DNA from: an uncultured Lachnospiraceae bacterium
GTDB lineage: Bacteria; Bacillota; Clostridia; Lachnospirales; Lachnospiraceae
Length of the DNA: 64,000 nt
NCBI GenBank assembly: GCA_949840805.1
Contig: CATKXR010000019.1
Location: forward strand, 1 to 64,000
Reading direction: 5' to 3'
A program made the translations under genes and the position numbers. The notes under the pieces were generated by a model. That model saw only the letters and a program-made list of their open reading frames with translations, had not been told where the DNA came from and did no database searches. Every line of letters starts with the position of its first letter. Position 1 is the first letter of the stretch. This document shows positions 9,684 through 17,705 of the stretch, one piece after another.

Positions 9684-9735
9684 GGCAGGGCAAAAACGGA
9701 AAGCCTCTGAGGCTGAACCGGGATTTTGCCCTGCC
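9684..9735. terminator. Bidirectional terminator between S8 protease and clpX
   Basis: GGCAGGGCAAAA (9684-9695) pairs perfectly with TTTTGCCCTGCC (9724-9735), and a second perfect 6-bp stem AGCCTC/GAGGCT (9701-9714) lies inside the loop. It fills the gap between two convergent genes, and A- and T-runs at the stem ends suit both strands. Confidence 0.75.
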
Positions 9736-9741
9736 GCTACT

Positions 9742-11196
9742 TTAATGTTCCTGCCGCCTTATCCGGATCGCCGGCCCTCCGCGCTTTTCCAGATAAGCCC
9801 TGGTCACTACTACTTCTCCGATATTGGGATCTTTGGGAATTTCATACATAATATCCAGCATGTTCTCTTCCAATATGGCCCTCAGGGCTCTTGCACCTGT
9901 CTCCCGCTTCAGAGCTTCCCCGGCAATCCAATCCAACGCCTCGTCTTCGAATTTCAAAAGCACTTCGTCCATCTCCAGCAACTTCACATATTGCTTTAAA
10001 ATCGCATTTCTGGGTTCCTTTAAGACTTTTACCAAAAGCTCTTTCGTCATTCTTTCTAAAGTCACGGTCACTGGCAGGCGCCCTAAAAACTCCGGGATCA
10101 TGCCAAACTCCCGCAAATCCTTATTTGTCACATGGCTTAAAATGTTGGGATCCTCTTCATATTTATCCTTAAGCTCCGCCCCGAATCCCATGGAAACCGT
10201 TTTATCCAGCCTCCCTTTTATGATCTTTTCCAAATCCGGAAAAGCCCCTCCGCAGATAAACAAAATATGATCCGTATTAATTGTTTTTAAAGGCGTAAGG
10301 GCATTTTTCTGGTTGGATCCCACCGGAACCTCCACCCGGCTTCCTTCCAAAAGTTTAAGAAGCTCCTGCTGCACAGATTCTCCGCTTACGTCTCTGCTGC
10401 TGGTCTCCCGTTTTTTTGCAATTTTATCGATCTCGTCAATAAAAATGATCCCGTGTTCCGCCCTCTGCACATCATTTCCCGCAGCCGCCAAAAGTTTAGA
10501 TACCACGCTTTCAATATCGTCTCCGATATATCCTGCCTCTGTCAGGGCAGTGGCATCTGCAATAGCAAGAGGAACATCCAAGAGCTGTGCCAGGATCTTC
10601 ACCAGATACGTTTTCCCGCTTCCTGTAGGCCCGATCATCAGAATATTGGACTTCTCAATGTCCACCTCCTGCCGGCCAAAATCCTCCTCTTCCCTCTTTC
10701 CTGCCGCTTTTATGCCGTCTGCATATACCCGCTTATAATGGTTATAAACGGCTACCGAAATCACCTTCTTGGCATGTTCCTGGCCGATCACATAATCATC
10801 CAGCCGGCTCTTAATCACATGAGGCGCCGGAATATCCTTAAGCTCAAATTCCGGTCCTGTTTTCTTCTTCTTTTTTATCTTCTGACGGTTGGAGGCCTGG
10901 GTATCTGTAGTATCCTGACGGTTTCCTGCCGGTACAAAATTCATATTCATAAATGGCATTCCGGAAAGTTGGGAAAAATCTATTTTAGATAAATCAACGC
11001 CTCCTCTCATGACTGAATCAAATGTCTTCTGCATGCAATCATGACATAAACACATATTTCCCGGCATAACTATCATATTGCCTGCCTTACTCTCCGGCCT
11101 GCGGCATATATAACAGATTTTTTCATAATCCTGTTCGTTTTCGTTCAGATGCTCCTCCCGGGTGACATTCTTCTGTTCTTTGTCTTTCTCGTCCAC
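9742..11196 (-). CDS. clpX: ClpX-like AAA+ unfoldase with variant pore loop
   Basis: 484 residues, longer than the usual 410-430 for ClpX, the hexameric unfoldase that feeds ClpP. The order is: zinc-binding domain with CxxC pairs (C28/C31, C51/C54), a linker with a lysine run (about 80-105), Walker A GPTGSGKT, GYIGDD pore-1 loop, Walker B IIFIDEID, and the ClpX C-domain. Two features differ from canonical ClpX. The RKH pore loop is absent: the stretch before ILFICGGAF reads PVGSNQKNALTPLKT. The ClpP-docking IGF tripeptide reads MGF. The start is GTG at 11194-11196 behind GAGGAAGG. No clpP neighbours it. It may be a specialised paralogue, in which case the symbol would belong to another copy. 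Confidence 0.85.
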   Translation of the reverse strand: MDEKDKEQKNVTREEHLNENEQDYEKICYICRRPESKAGNMIVMPGNMCLCHDCMQKTFDSVMRGGVDLSKIDFSQLSGMPFMNMNFVPAGNRQDTTDTQASNRQKIKKKKKTGPEFELKDIPAPHVIKSRLDDYVIGQEHAKKVISVAVYNHYKRVYADGIKAAGKREEEDFGRQEVDIEKSNILMIGPTGSGKTYLVKILAQLLDVPLAIADATALTEAGYIGDDIESVVSKLLAAAGNDVQRAEHGIIFIDEIDKIAKKRETSSRDVSGESVQQELLKLLEGSRVEVPVGSNQKNALTPLKTINTDHILFICGGAFPDLEKIIKGRLDKTVSMGFGAELKDKYEEDPNILSHVTNKDLREFGMIPEFLGRLPVTVTLERMTKELLVKVLKEPRNAILKQYVKLLEMDEVLLKFEDEALDWIAGEALKRETGARALRAILEENMLDIMYEIPKDPNIGEVVVTRAYLEKRGGPAIRIRRQEH

Positions 11197-11314
11197 TTCG
11201 CTTCCTTCCTCTCCTTCCTGCCGCAGCAGGGATATTTTCCTTAAAACCGCAGCAACACAGCAAACAGCAAAAGTTCAGGCGGCTGAAAAGATCCCGTCTG
11301 AACTGTTACAGCAA

Positions 11315-11348
11315 ATACTCAGTGTACTATAAAAAGTACGCTGAGTAT
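11315..11348. terminator. Inverted repeat between htrA and clpX
   Basis: ATACTCAGTGTACT (11315-11328) pairs with AGTACGCTGAGTAT (11335-11348), 14 bp with one G-U wobble on the plus strand, and a 6-nt loop. It lies 40 bp beyond the htrA stop and probably ends that transcript, though the better T-run is on the plus-strand side. Confidence 0.55.
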
Positions 11349-11387
11349 CTGTCTTTTTACCACTTCCATTCTATTTTTTGACAATCC

Positions 11388-12788
11388 TTAATTGGTTTCC
11401 TGTTCCGGTCTGTATCCTAAAGTAATCTCCACCGTTCTTTCCACATATTCGCCGTTCTCTAAGGAACGCACGGTCAGCTCTACTGTGCTTCCGCCTTCAT
11501 AATAGGTCAGCATCTCCTGCAGATCTGCCATGGAACGGACTGTCTGCTTATCAAATTTAGTAATGATATCCTTTTCCCTTAAGCTGGAAGCTGCCGCCGC
11601 GCCGCCTTCCACAATCTTATACACATAGATTCCTTTCGGCATCCCGTACATGGCGGCCGTCGTGTCGTCAATATTCGTCCCCTGTATTCCCAGATATCCA
11701 CGTTTGCTCTCTTCAACCTCTGTCCGTGTCTTCCTGTTCATCAGGTCATTGATGATATCTTGTGCTTTGGAAATAGGGATTGCATACCCCATTCCTTCTA
11801 CTTCCGTAGAAGAATACTTGGCAGCATTGATCCCGATCACTTCTCCCTTCATGTTCAGCAAAGCTCCTCCGCTGTTACCAGGGTTAATCGCCGCGTCTGT
11901 CTGAAGCAGATTCCTGCTCACCTCATTCTGTGCTTTTACTTCCCGGTCTAAGGCGCTCACATAGCCGACAGTCACGGACTGCCCGTAACCCAAGGCATTG
12001 CCGATTGCAATCACGCCCTGCCCGACCTTTAAGGCATCCGAATCTCCCAAAGTAGCGATCTTAACCTTTCCCATGGTCTCGGAATCAATCTGGGAAACGG
12101 GTACGGCGATCACTGCAAGGTCACTTTCCGAATCCGTTCCCTTAATCGTGGCAGCCACGGAAGATTCGTCAATAAAAGTCACCATCAGCTCCTTGGAATC
12201 CTGGACCACATGATTGTTCGTCACAATCAGAAGCTCGTCATCATTTTGCCCCACAATAATGCCGGAGCCGCTGCTGGGTACTTCATATCTTTGGCTGGAG
12301 CCAAACCAGGTCCGCTGTTCTAAGACCATGGTATTGGTGATCGCTACCACGGACGGCATCGCTGACTCTACAATACCGGATACATCTGTCTGAAGAGCCA
12401 GGGTGGCATTTGCCACTGCCTGGGTTCCTGCCGTTTCCCGGGCCGCAGCCGTAGCCACGCTCATCTGAGTCTCCTCCTGCGGCGCGTATTGCGCCCTCAG
12501 ATATTCCCCGGCCGTATTTACACCAAACATGGTTCCTCCGGCTACGGTGCCGAACAGCAAAGCGGCCGCTGTTATTCCCGCCGCCTTCCCTGCCAGGGAA
12601 CCCTTTTTTTTAGGATTTCTCTCGGGTTCTTTGGGGATATGGGACATGTTCATCCGGTTATACGGCGTCCCCTCCGCATACTGCTTCCACTGGCTGTCCT
12701 GGTATCTTTCCTCATCATAGTAATTCTCGTTTCTCTCACTGTTTAATTCAGTATCTCTATTCTCTCTGTTATTTTCATTTTCAAACAT
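11388..12788 (-). CDS. HtrA/DegP-type membrane-anchored serine protease
   Basis: 466 residues. An acidic, asparagine-rich cytoplasmic N-terminus (1-65) is followed by one membrane helix (about 67-91), a trypsin-like domain and one PDZ domain (about 365-460). The catalytic triad is intact: H193 in TNNHVV, D223 in SDLAV, S306 in GNSGG. Such proteins degrade misfolded proteins at the outer face of the membrane. I chose the ATG at 12786-12788, 9 nt after AGGAG, over the in-frame GTG two codons upstream, which is too close to it. An 11-bp tandem repeat upstream (12845-12866) suggests control by an activator, as CssRS controls htrA in Bacillus. Confidence 0.9.
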   Translation of the reverse strand: MFENENNRENRDTELNSERNENYYDEERYQDSQWKQYAEGTPYNRMNMSHIPKEPERNPKKKGSLAGKAAGITAAALLFGTVAGGTMFGVNTAGEYLRAQYAPQEETQMSVATAAARETAGTQAVANATLALQTDVSGIVESAMPSVVAITNTMVLEQRTWFGSSQRYEVPSSGSGIIVGQNDDELLIVTNNHVVQDSKELMVTFIDESSVAATIKGTDSESDLAVIAVPVSQIDSETMGKVKIATLGDSDALKVGQGVIAIGNALGYGQSVTVGYVSALDREVKAQNEVSRNLLQTDAAINPGNSGGALLNMKGEVIGINAAKYSSTEVEGMGYAIPISKAQDIINDLMNRKTRTEVEESKRGYLGIQGTNIDDTTAAMYGMPKGIYVYKIVEGGAAAASSLREKDIITKFDKQTVRSMADLQEMLTYYEGGSTVELTVRSLENGEYVERTVEITLGYRPEQETN

Positions 12789-12844
12789 GGCCACAATCTC
12801 CTTCCCTTGTGATGGCTTATTGTCTATAGCTACAATATAGCCAT

Positions 12845-12866
12845 GAATTGTGATGGAATTGTGATG
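12845..12866 (-). promoter_or_regulatory. Perfect 11-bp tandem repeat upstream of htrA (candidate operator)
   Basis: GAATTGTGATG occurs twice without a gap or mismatch (12845-12855, 12856-12866). It covers the expected -35 area of weak -10 candidates TATATT (12834-12839) and TATAGA (12823-12828), for which no good -35 exists. Two 11-bp-spaced half sites replacing a -35 box is the usual arrangement for OmpR-family response regulators. Confidence 0.6.
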
Positions 12867-12899
12867 AAAATATTATTTAAGTGTGAAAGAGAAACTTCT

Positions 12900-15059
12900 T
12901 TATTGTCCTGGCCCTGCAACCACTCCGCTTCCGGAACCGTTCTGGCTTCCGGGAGCCGGATTGCCTATGTCAACAGGTCTTCCGCTTCCCGGTGATTCCC
13001 CGCCAGGCGAACTCTGCCCGCTGCCCGGCCCGTGATTCCCGCCGCCGGGGTTCACTGCATTGGTCTCCTCTCTGCCTGGTGACGGAATTGTCATGGGCGA
13101 AGAATTGGCGGCTTCCGTAGTCGTTAAATGGCCGCCCGGCCCTGTGTGTGTATTGTTATTGCCGGACGCCGACGTTCCCGGGGACTGATATATCCTGCCC
13201 GACGGATCTGTCTCCGGCGTAGTCGGGTGTGTACTGGGACGCAGGTCGCTGGCACTGGTGGTGGCATTCGGCCCTGGTCTTGCAGCGCTGCTTTCGGAAG
13301 CGGACTCAGACGGATGCAGGTTTCTTGTCGATTCCAACGGATTGCCGTTAGCATCTGTGGATGCTTCCGTGGGATGCCCCCCAGGCCTGTCTGCCAGGCT
13401 GCTTTCTGACGCGCTGGTCTGTGCCGCGTTGCTTTTCCGGCGCACCAGCTCCCCGTCCTCATCCAACATCCATTTTGTTGCCACCCCGTCCTCGTCCGTC
13501 TCCTGCTTAACATAATCACCGGAACTGTCCGTCTCCCGGGGTATCCGTTTCTTTACCTTCTTTCCACTGGAATTGAGTACATAAATATACTCATACTTAT
13601 CATCATCCTCTTCTTCCTTATCCTTTGCCTTTGTCGTCTCCGCAGCCGTGGTTTTGGGTGGCTGGATCACCCCGCCGTCTGTATTGACGCTCTTTATATA
13701 ATTGCCTTCCTTATACATCCCTGTATCCGCGGCAATCTTTTTGCTGATGCTTTGCACGGTTTCCGATGGAACATAATCTTCCGTTCCAAACAGAAACTGA
13801 TGCAGCTTCACCACATTGGTCTCCAAAGTCTGCGGGATCACGCAGGCGCCCTTTTTCCCCATATTAGCGTCTCCCCGCGCCTCAGGAAAGCCCATGGTGT
13901 CACCCAGATGGTACTTGTTGATATTTATCAGGCTGGTATAAATATCATCAACCCAAAGGCTGGTATATATCTGCGGGAATACGGTGGCCAATACTCGTTT
14001 CAGAGTTTCAAAATCCGCTGACTTAGCCTTCTCAAATGCCAGCTTGATCACCTTTCTCTGACGTTCTGTCCTGGCATAATCCGTATCCATCAGACGCAGG
14101 CGCCCATAAGCAACTGCCTGCACGCCGTCCAGATGATTCATGCCCGCCTGTTTCAGGTGATGGGAACCGATTCCTGTCACCTCTACGGTCTCCGTAATAA
14201 AAGAATTAATATAATAAAACTCGGCCTTACTCAGTTCCACATCCACGCCGCCTAAAATATTGATTGCGTCTGCCACGGCTTTCCAGTTAAAGGTTACATA
14301 ATCCGACACATTCAAATCCAGGTTCCTGTTCATCGCGGACATTGCCTGCTCAGGCCCTCCCACAAAATATGCCTGATTGAACTTGTTATACGAGCCTTCC
14401 TTTGATATATTCAGATATGTGTCCCTGAACAGGGAAACCAATTTGATTTCTCCTGTCTCCAGATTAATATTGCAGATAATATTTACGTCCGAGTTCGTTC
14501 CCCTCTCAAGAGCATTATTCCTGGCATCCACGCCAAATATGGCAATGGTCCAGTATCCCTTCAGCTTTTCCATGGTGACTACGTCCAAATCCTGATTCTG
14601 CACCTGCTCCATATCGATCTCGGGGCGTTTCACCTGGTTCATCAGCCGGGCCACATAAGCATATCCGAAAATAAACATCAGGGCAAAACACTCGGCAATG
14701 ATCATACCTATGATCCTGCGGCGTCTGCGGCGGGCCAAATCTGCTTCCCTGCGGTATGCAAAACTTCCTGTCCTGCCTCTGGATTCTGCCCTGCCCCTGG
14801 ATTCCGTCCTGCCGCCGGCCCCCGCTGCCGCAGCGGCGGTCTGTGCAGACGCCCGCTGCTGCCTGGAAGCTGCCGGATGTTCCCCGGGACGTTTGGGTAC
14901 CGGGTGTACAGAAGCATCATTCATTACCTTCAGCCCGTCTGCCTGCCTGCCTCCCTCCCTGTAAGCCTGCTGCCTGGCGCCTTCCTGTTTTGCTGTTTTG
15001 GGGTTTCTCCGGCTCTTGTTTCCCGGATACCTTATATCCTCATTATACTCTCGACTCAT
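12900..15059 (-). CDS. LytR-CpsA-Psr (LCP) family wall-polymer ligase with long C-terminal tail
   Basis: 719 residues. The N-terminus (1-110) is basic and disordered, an RRRRRR stretch precedes one membrane helix (about 117-136), and the LCP catalytic domain follows (about 165-400) with FGVDAR, SDVNI, SLFRDTYL, DYVTFNW and RQRKVI segments. LCP enzymes transfer polyprenyl-linked polymers to peptidoglycan outside the membrane. Residues from about 480 to the end are low-complexity, rich in Ser, Thr, Pro, Gly and Asn. The gene lies immediately downstream of the sugar transferase at 15091, separated by 31 bp, consistent with a shared role in attaching the glycan made by the 16707-26050 operon. ATG follows GAGGTAGG. 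Confidence 0.9.
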   Translation of the reverse strand: MSREYNEDIRYPGNKSRRNPKTAKQEGARQQAYREGGRQADGLKVMNDASVHPVPKRPGEHPAASRQQRASAQTAAAAAGAGGRTESRGRAESRGRTGSFAYRREADLARRRRRRIIGMIIAECFALMFIFGYAYVARLMNQVKRPEIDMEQVQNQDLDVVTMEKLKGYWTIAIFGVDARNNALERGTNSDVNIICNINLETGEIKLVSLFRDTYLNISKEGSYNKFNQAYFVGGPEQAMSAMNRNLDLNVSDYVTFNWKAVADAINILGGVDVELSKAEFYYINSFITETVEVTGIGSHHLKQAGMNHLDGVQAVAYGRLRLMDTDYARTERQRKVIKLAFEKAKSADFETLKRVLATVFPQIYTSLWVDDIYTSLININKYHLGDTMGFPEARGDANMGKKGACVIPQTLETNVVKLHQFLFGTEDYVPSETVQSISKKIAADTGMYKEGNYIKSVNTDGGVIQPPKTTAAETTKAKDKEEEDDDKYEYIYVLNSSGKKVKKRIPRETDSSGDYVKQETDEDGVATKWMLDEDGELVRRKSNAAQTSASESSLADRPGGHPTEASTDANGNPLESTRNLHPSESASESSAARPGPNATTSASDLRPSTHPTTPETDPSGRIYQSPGTSASGNNNTHTGPGGHLTTTEAANSSPMTIPSPGREETNAVNPGGGNHGPGSGQSSPGGESPGSGRPVDIGNPAPGSQNGSGSGVVAGPGQ

Positions 15060-15090
15060 GCAACCTACCTCGTCTTATTATGCATTGCAT

Positions 15091-16506
15091 TTAATAGGCA
15101 TTTTTGTTGATAAAACCTTTAAATACCGTAAGAAACAAAATTTTAAAATCAAATCCCAAAGTCCAGTTTTCGATATAGTATAAATCATGTTCGATTCTCT
15201 TTTCAATGGAAGTGTCTCCCCGGTATCCGTTGATCTGGGCCCATCCCGTCATACCCGGACGCACCTGATGCTTAATCATATAACGTGGAATCTCCTCTTT
15301 AAACCGTTCTACAAAAAACGGCCTCTCCGGACGTGGCCCTACCAGGCTCATGCTGCCTGCCAGCACGTTAAAAAGCTGCGGAAGCTCATCAATGCTGGTT
15401 TTTCGGATAATCTTTCCCACCGGCGTCACCCGCGGGTCATGGGGGGTAGTCCACTGTCCTTTTTCCTGGTTAGGAAGTTGGACCTCCATAGAACGGAACT
15501 TATACATTTTAAAAGGGCGGTTGTGAAGGCCTACCCGTTCCTGGCTGTAGATTGCCGGCCCTGGTGATGTGAGCTTAACCAAAGCCGCCGTAATTACCAT
15601 AACCGGAGAAAACAGCACTAGTGCCGCGGCAGCCCCAAACAGATCCATCACCCGTTTCATGGTGACATTTAAAAGATCATTCAGAGGAACATGGCGGATA
15701 TTGATAACCGGAAGCCCCTGCAGATCCTCCGTATAAGGCCTGGTGGGTATAAATCTATTATAATCCGGAATGAATTTTGTATGCACGCCGGATTTTTCAC
15801 ATTCCGCCACCATTTTTTCAAGTCCGGCATAATCACGGATACTTAAGGTTATGGCAATCTCATCCAATAAATTCATATCCAGGATTTTTTTTAAATCCTG
15901 TGTGGTCCCAATGACCCTGACACCTTTGTAATTTTGTCCTCTGGACCTGTGATCGTCTAAAATCCCCCGGATCTGATACCCCCACTCCGGATTTGCCACA
16001 ACCCGGTCAATATAACTCTCCGCCGCCTGGCTATACCCCACCAGCAAAACGTGTTTCTGGTTATATCCTTTAGATCGCATAGACCGAAGACAAATACGGA
16101 TCAAATTCCGCTCCAGCGTCTCCGCCACAACATTTATCACAAAGAAAAGAAGTACAAGGGGCCTGGAAAAATGGTAGAAATACGGATTCTTTCCTCCCAG
16201 ATACAGCACCATGCTAAACAGCAAAAAACCCATCATATTCGATTTGAAGATGTTGGCAAATTCCTGTCTGCGTCCTTGTACCCGTTTCGGCGTAAACAGA
16301 TGAAAAACCGCATACAGCAACAGATAAACCGGTACGATGGCCACCAGTACACCCATATAAATTTCCCATCGCAACGCTTCATTGGCGGCATGATACCGGC
16401 CGCTTCCAATGATGATGTACCAGCTTAAAGCATATGCCGCTACAATCACGCAAGCATCCATCGCCACATGCAGACGGTTTAATCTTTTTTGGTTATCTTT
16501 TATCAT
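15091..16506 (-). CDS. Undecaprenyl-phosphate hexose-1-phosphate transferase (WcaJ/CpsE type)
   Basis: 471 residues: four or five N-terminal membrane helices (about 12-125), a CoA-binding-like Rossmann region (about 140-270, starting [12 protein letters not shown]), and the catalytic bacterial sugar transferase domain (about 280-471). The latter includes [44 protein letters not shown] and [10 protein letters not shown]. It would load the first sugar of a repeat unit onto the lipid carrier at the inner membrane face. It stands between the LCP gene and the glycosyltransferase operon and probably starts the glycan assembled by that operon. The sugar (Glc or Gal) cannot be told. Confidence 0.92.
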   Translation of the reverse strand: MIKDNQKRLNRLHVAMDACVIVAAYALSWYIIIGSGRYHAANEALRWEIYMGVLVAIVPVYLLLYAVFHLFTPKRVQGRRQEFANIFKSNMMGFLLFSMVLYLGGKNPYFYHFSRPLVLLFFVINVVAETLERNLIRICLRSMRSKGYNQKHVLLVGYSQAAESYIDRVVANPEWGYQIRGILDDHRSRGQNYKGVRVIGTTQDLKKILDMNLLDEIAITLSIRDYAGLEKMVAECEKSGVHTKFIPDYNRFIPTRPYTEDLQGLPVINIRHVPLNDLLNVTMKRVMDLFGAAAALVLFSPVMVITAALVKLTSPGPAIYSQERVGLHNRPFKMYKFRSMEVQLPNQEKGQWTTPHDPRVTPVGKIIRKTSIDELPQLFNVLAGSMSLVGPRPERPFFVERFKEEIPRYMIKHQVRPGMTGWAQINGYRGDTSIEKRIEHDLYYIENWTLGFDFKILFLTVFKGFINKNAY

Positions 16507-16706
16507 AATGTTTTACCACTACCCGGCCTTCTGGAACAATCCGGATATATAAACAGTGAAGTTTTCCTAAATCCAGTAATGATCGGCTTTAACAGCCTGA
16601 CGCCCTGACGGTAACGATTATACACGAATTCTTCTTTTTGTACTATTAAATTTCTCTTAAATCTATGGCGCCTCTTTTTACGATTCTGTTCTGCTCTCTT
16701 GATATT
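16507..16706 (-). other. Gap upstream of the sugar transferase gene
   Basis: This 200-bp AT-rich interval separates the glycosyltransferase operon from the WcaJ-type gene. On the minus strand a TATAAT (16618-16623, within tgTATAATcg) is a possible -10 box, but no acceptable -35 lies 16-18 bp upstream. No ORF or strong hairpin was seen. Confidence 0.35.
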
Positions 16707-17705
16707 TCATGGCTGTCGCTGATTTTTCAGTTTTTTTATAATCTGCCGCCTTGAAAACTCATAAATATACAACATGGTCCCATAGATCAATTCCCACTGG
16801 ATTGCGAGATAATTACTTAGGTTTTCAGGTTTGTAAACTACTTTTTTTGTGGTTTTCGCGGTGCGGATTCCCTCCCATATGCCGGAAAGATATTCCTTTT
16901 CAAAGCCGATTTTTTTGAAAAACAGATATTTCCCCACCATTCCCGCCCCAATCGGCAGGGCATTTATGAGAAGCTGAGGCCAGGGCATATTTTTATAATT
17001 CAGGTATACATTGTTCCGGGCTGTCAGCCTGACTTTAAATGCGTTATATTTTGATCCGCTGGTGCCGCTTCCCACATGGTATACCACAGCTTTCGGGCAG
17101 TATCGGTTATAGTATCCCGCAATTTTGGCGCGATATCCCACATCGATGTCTTCTAAATAAGCAAAATGGGCTTCATCGAAATATCCGATCTCTTCAAACA
17201 GCCCGCGCCGGTAAATGGCGCCGCCGGCACAGGCCGAAAAAATGTGGCAGGGACGGTTATAGCGCCCGGCCTCCTGTCCCACCCCGCGCTGATATGCCCA
17301 TCCCATCAGGCTGTACATATCCCCGGCATCGTCGATCTGGCCTTCACAGCCCATCTTCAGCATTTTGGGGCTGACGGAAAAAATACGAGGAGAAGCCTCT
17401 ATGGCGCGAAACAGATTTTCCACATAGGAAGGCATTGCCTCCGTGTCATTATTAAGGAGAATCACATACGGGGTTTTGGCCGCGCGGATCCCCATATTGA
17501 CCGCGCCGGAAAATCCAAGGTTCCCGGGAAGGAACAGGGAAGGGACCTGATTCTCCTTCAGCCATTCCACGCTGCCGTCCTCCGAGCCGTTATCCACCAC
17601 CAAAATATCAAATTCCTGGAAAGTCTGGCATGACAAGGCCTTTAAACATGGCGGAAGAAACTTAAGTCCGTTATAATTGGGAATCACAATGGTTATCTTT
17701 TTCAA
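16707..17705 (-). CDS. GT2 family glycosyltransferase (rhamnosyltransferase-like)
   Basis: 332 residues with a GT-A fold at the N-terminus: VIPNYNGLKFLPPCL (8-22), VVDNGSEDGS (36-45) and the DxD-equivalent LLNNDTE. A C-terminal part with amphipathic segments (about 250-275, 300-320) may touch the membrane. The family adds sugars to lipid-linked glycans in the cytoplasm; rhamnosyl and galactofuranosyl transferases look like this. The start is TTG at 17703-17705, behind GGAGGTAAAGC, and overlaps the stop of the upstream gene by 4 bp (TTGA), so the two are translationally coupled. Confidence 0.88.
   Translation of the reverse strand: MKKITIVIPNYNGLKFLPPCLKALSCQTFQEFDILVVDNGSEDGSVEWLKENQVPSLFLPGNLGFSGAVNMGIRAAKTPYVILLNNDTEAMPSYVENLFRAIEASPRIFSVSPKMLKMGCEGQIDDAGDMYSLMGWAYQRGVGQEAGRYNRPCHIFSACAGGAIYRRGLFEEIGYFDEAHFAYLEDIDVGYRAKIAGYYNRYCPKAVVYHVGSGTSGSKYNAFKVRLTARNNVYLNYKNMPWPQLLINALPIGAGMVGKYLFFKKIGFEKEYLSGIWEGIRTAKTTKKVVYKPENLSNYLAIQWELIYGTMLYIYEFSRRQIIKKLKNQRQP

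Noticed and set aside
8734-9693. Minus-strand frame of 319 codons opposite the S8 protease
   Set aside because: It overlaps the catalytic part of the plus-strand subtilase and has no start signal.
16618-16623. TATAAT as a promoter of the WcaJ-type gene
   Set aside because: The -10 is perfect but nothing close to TTGACA lies 15-19 bp upstream, and TG-extension is not in place.
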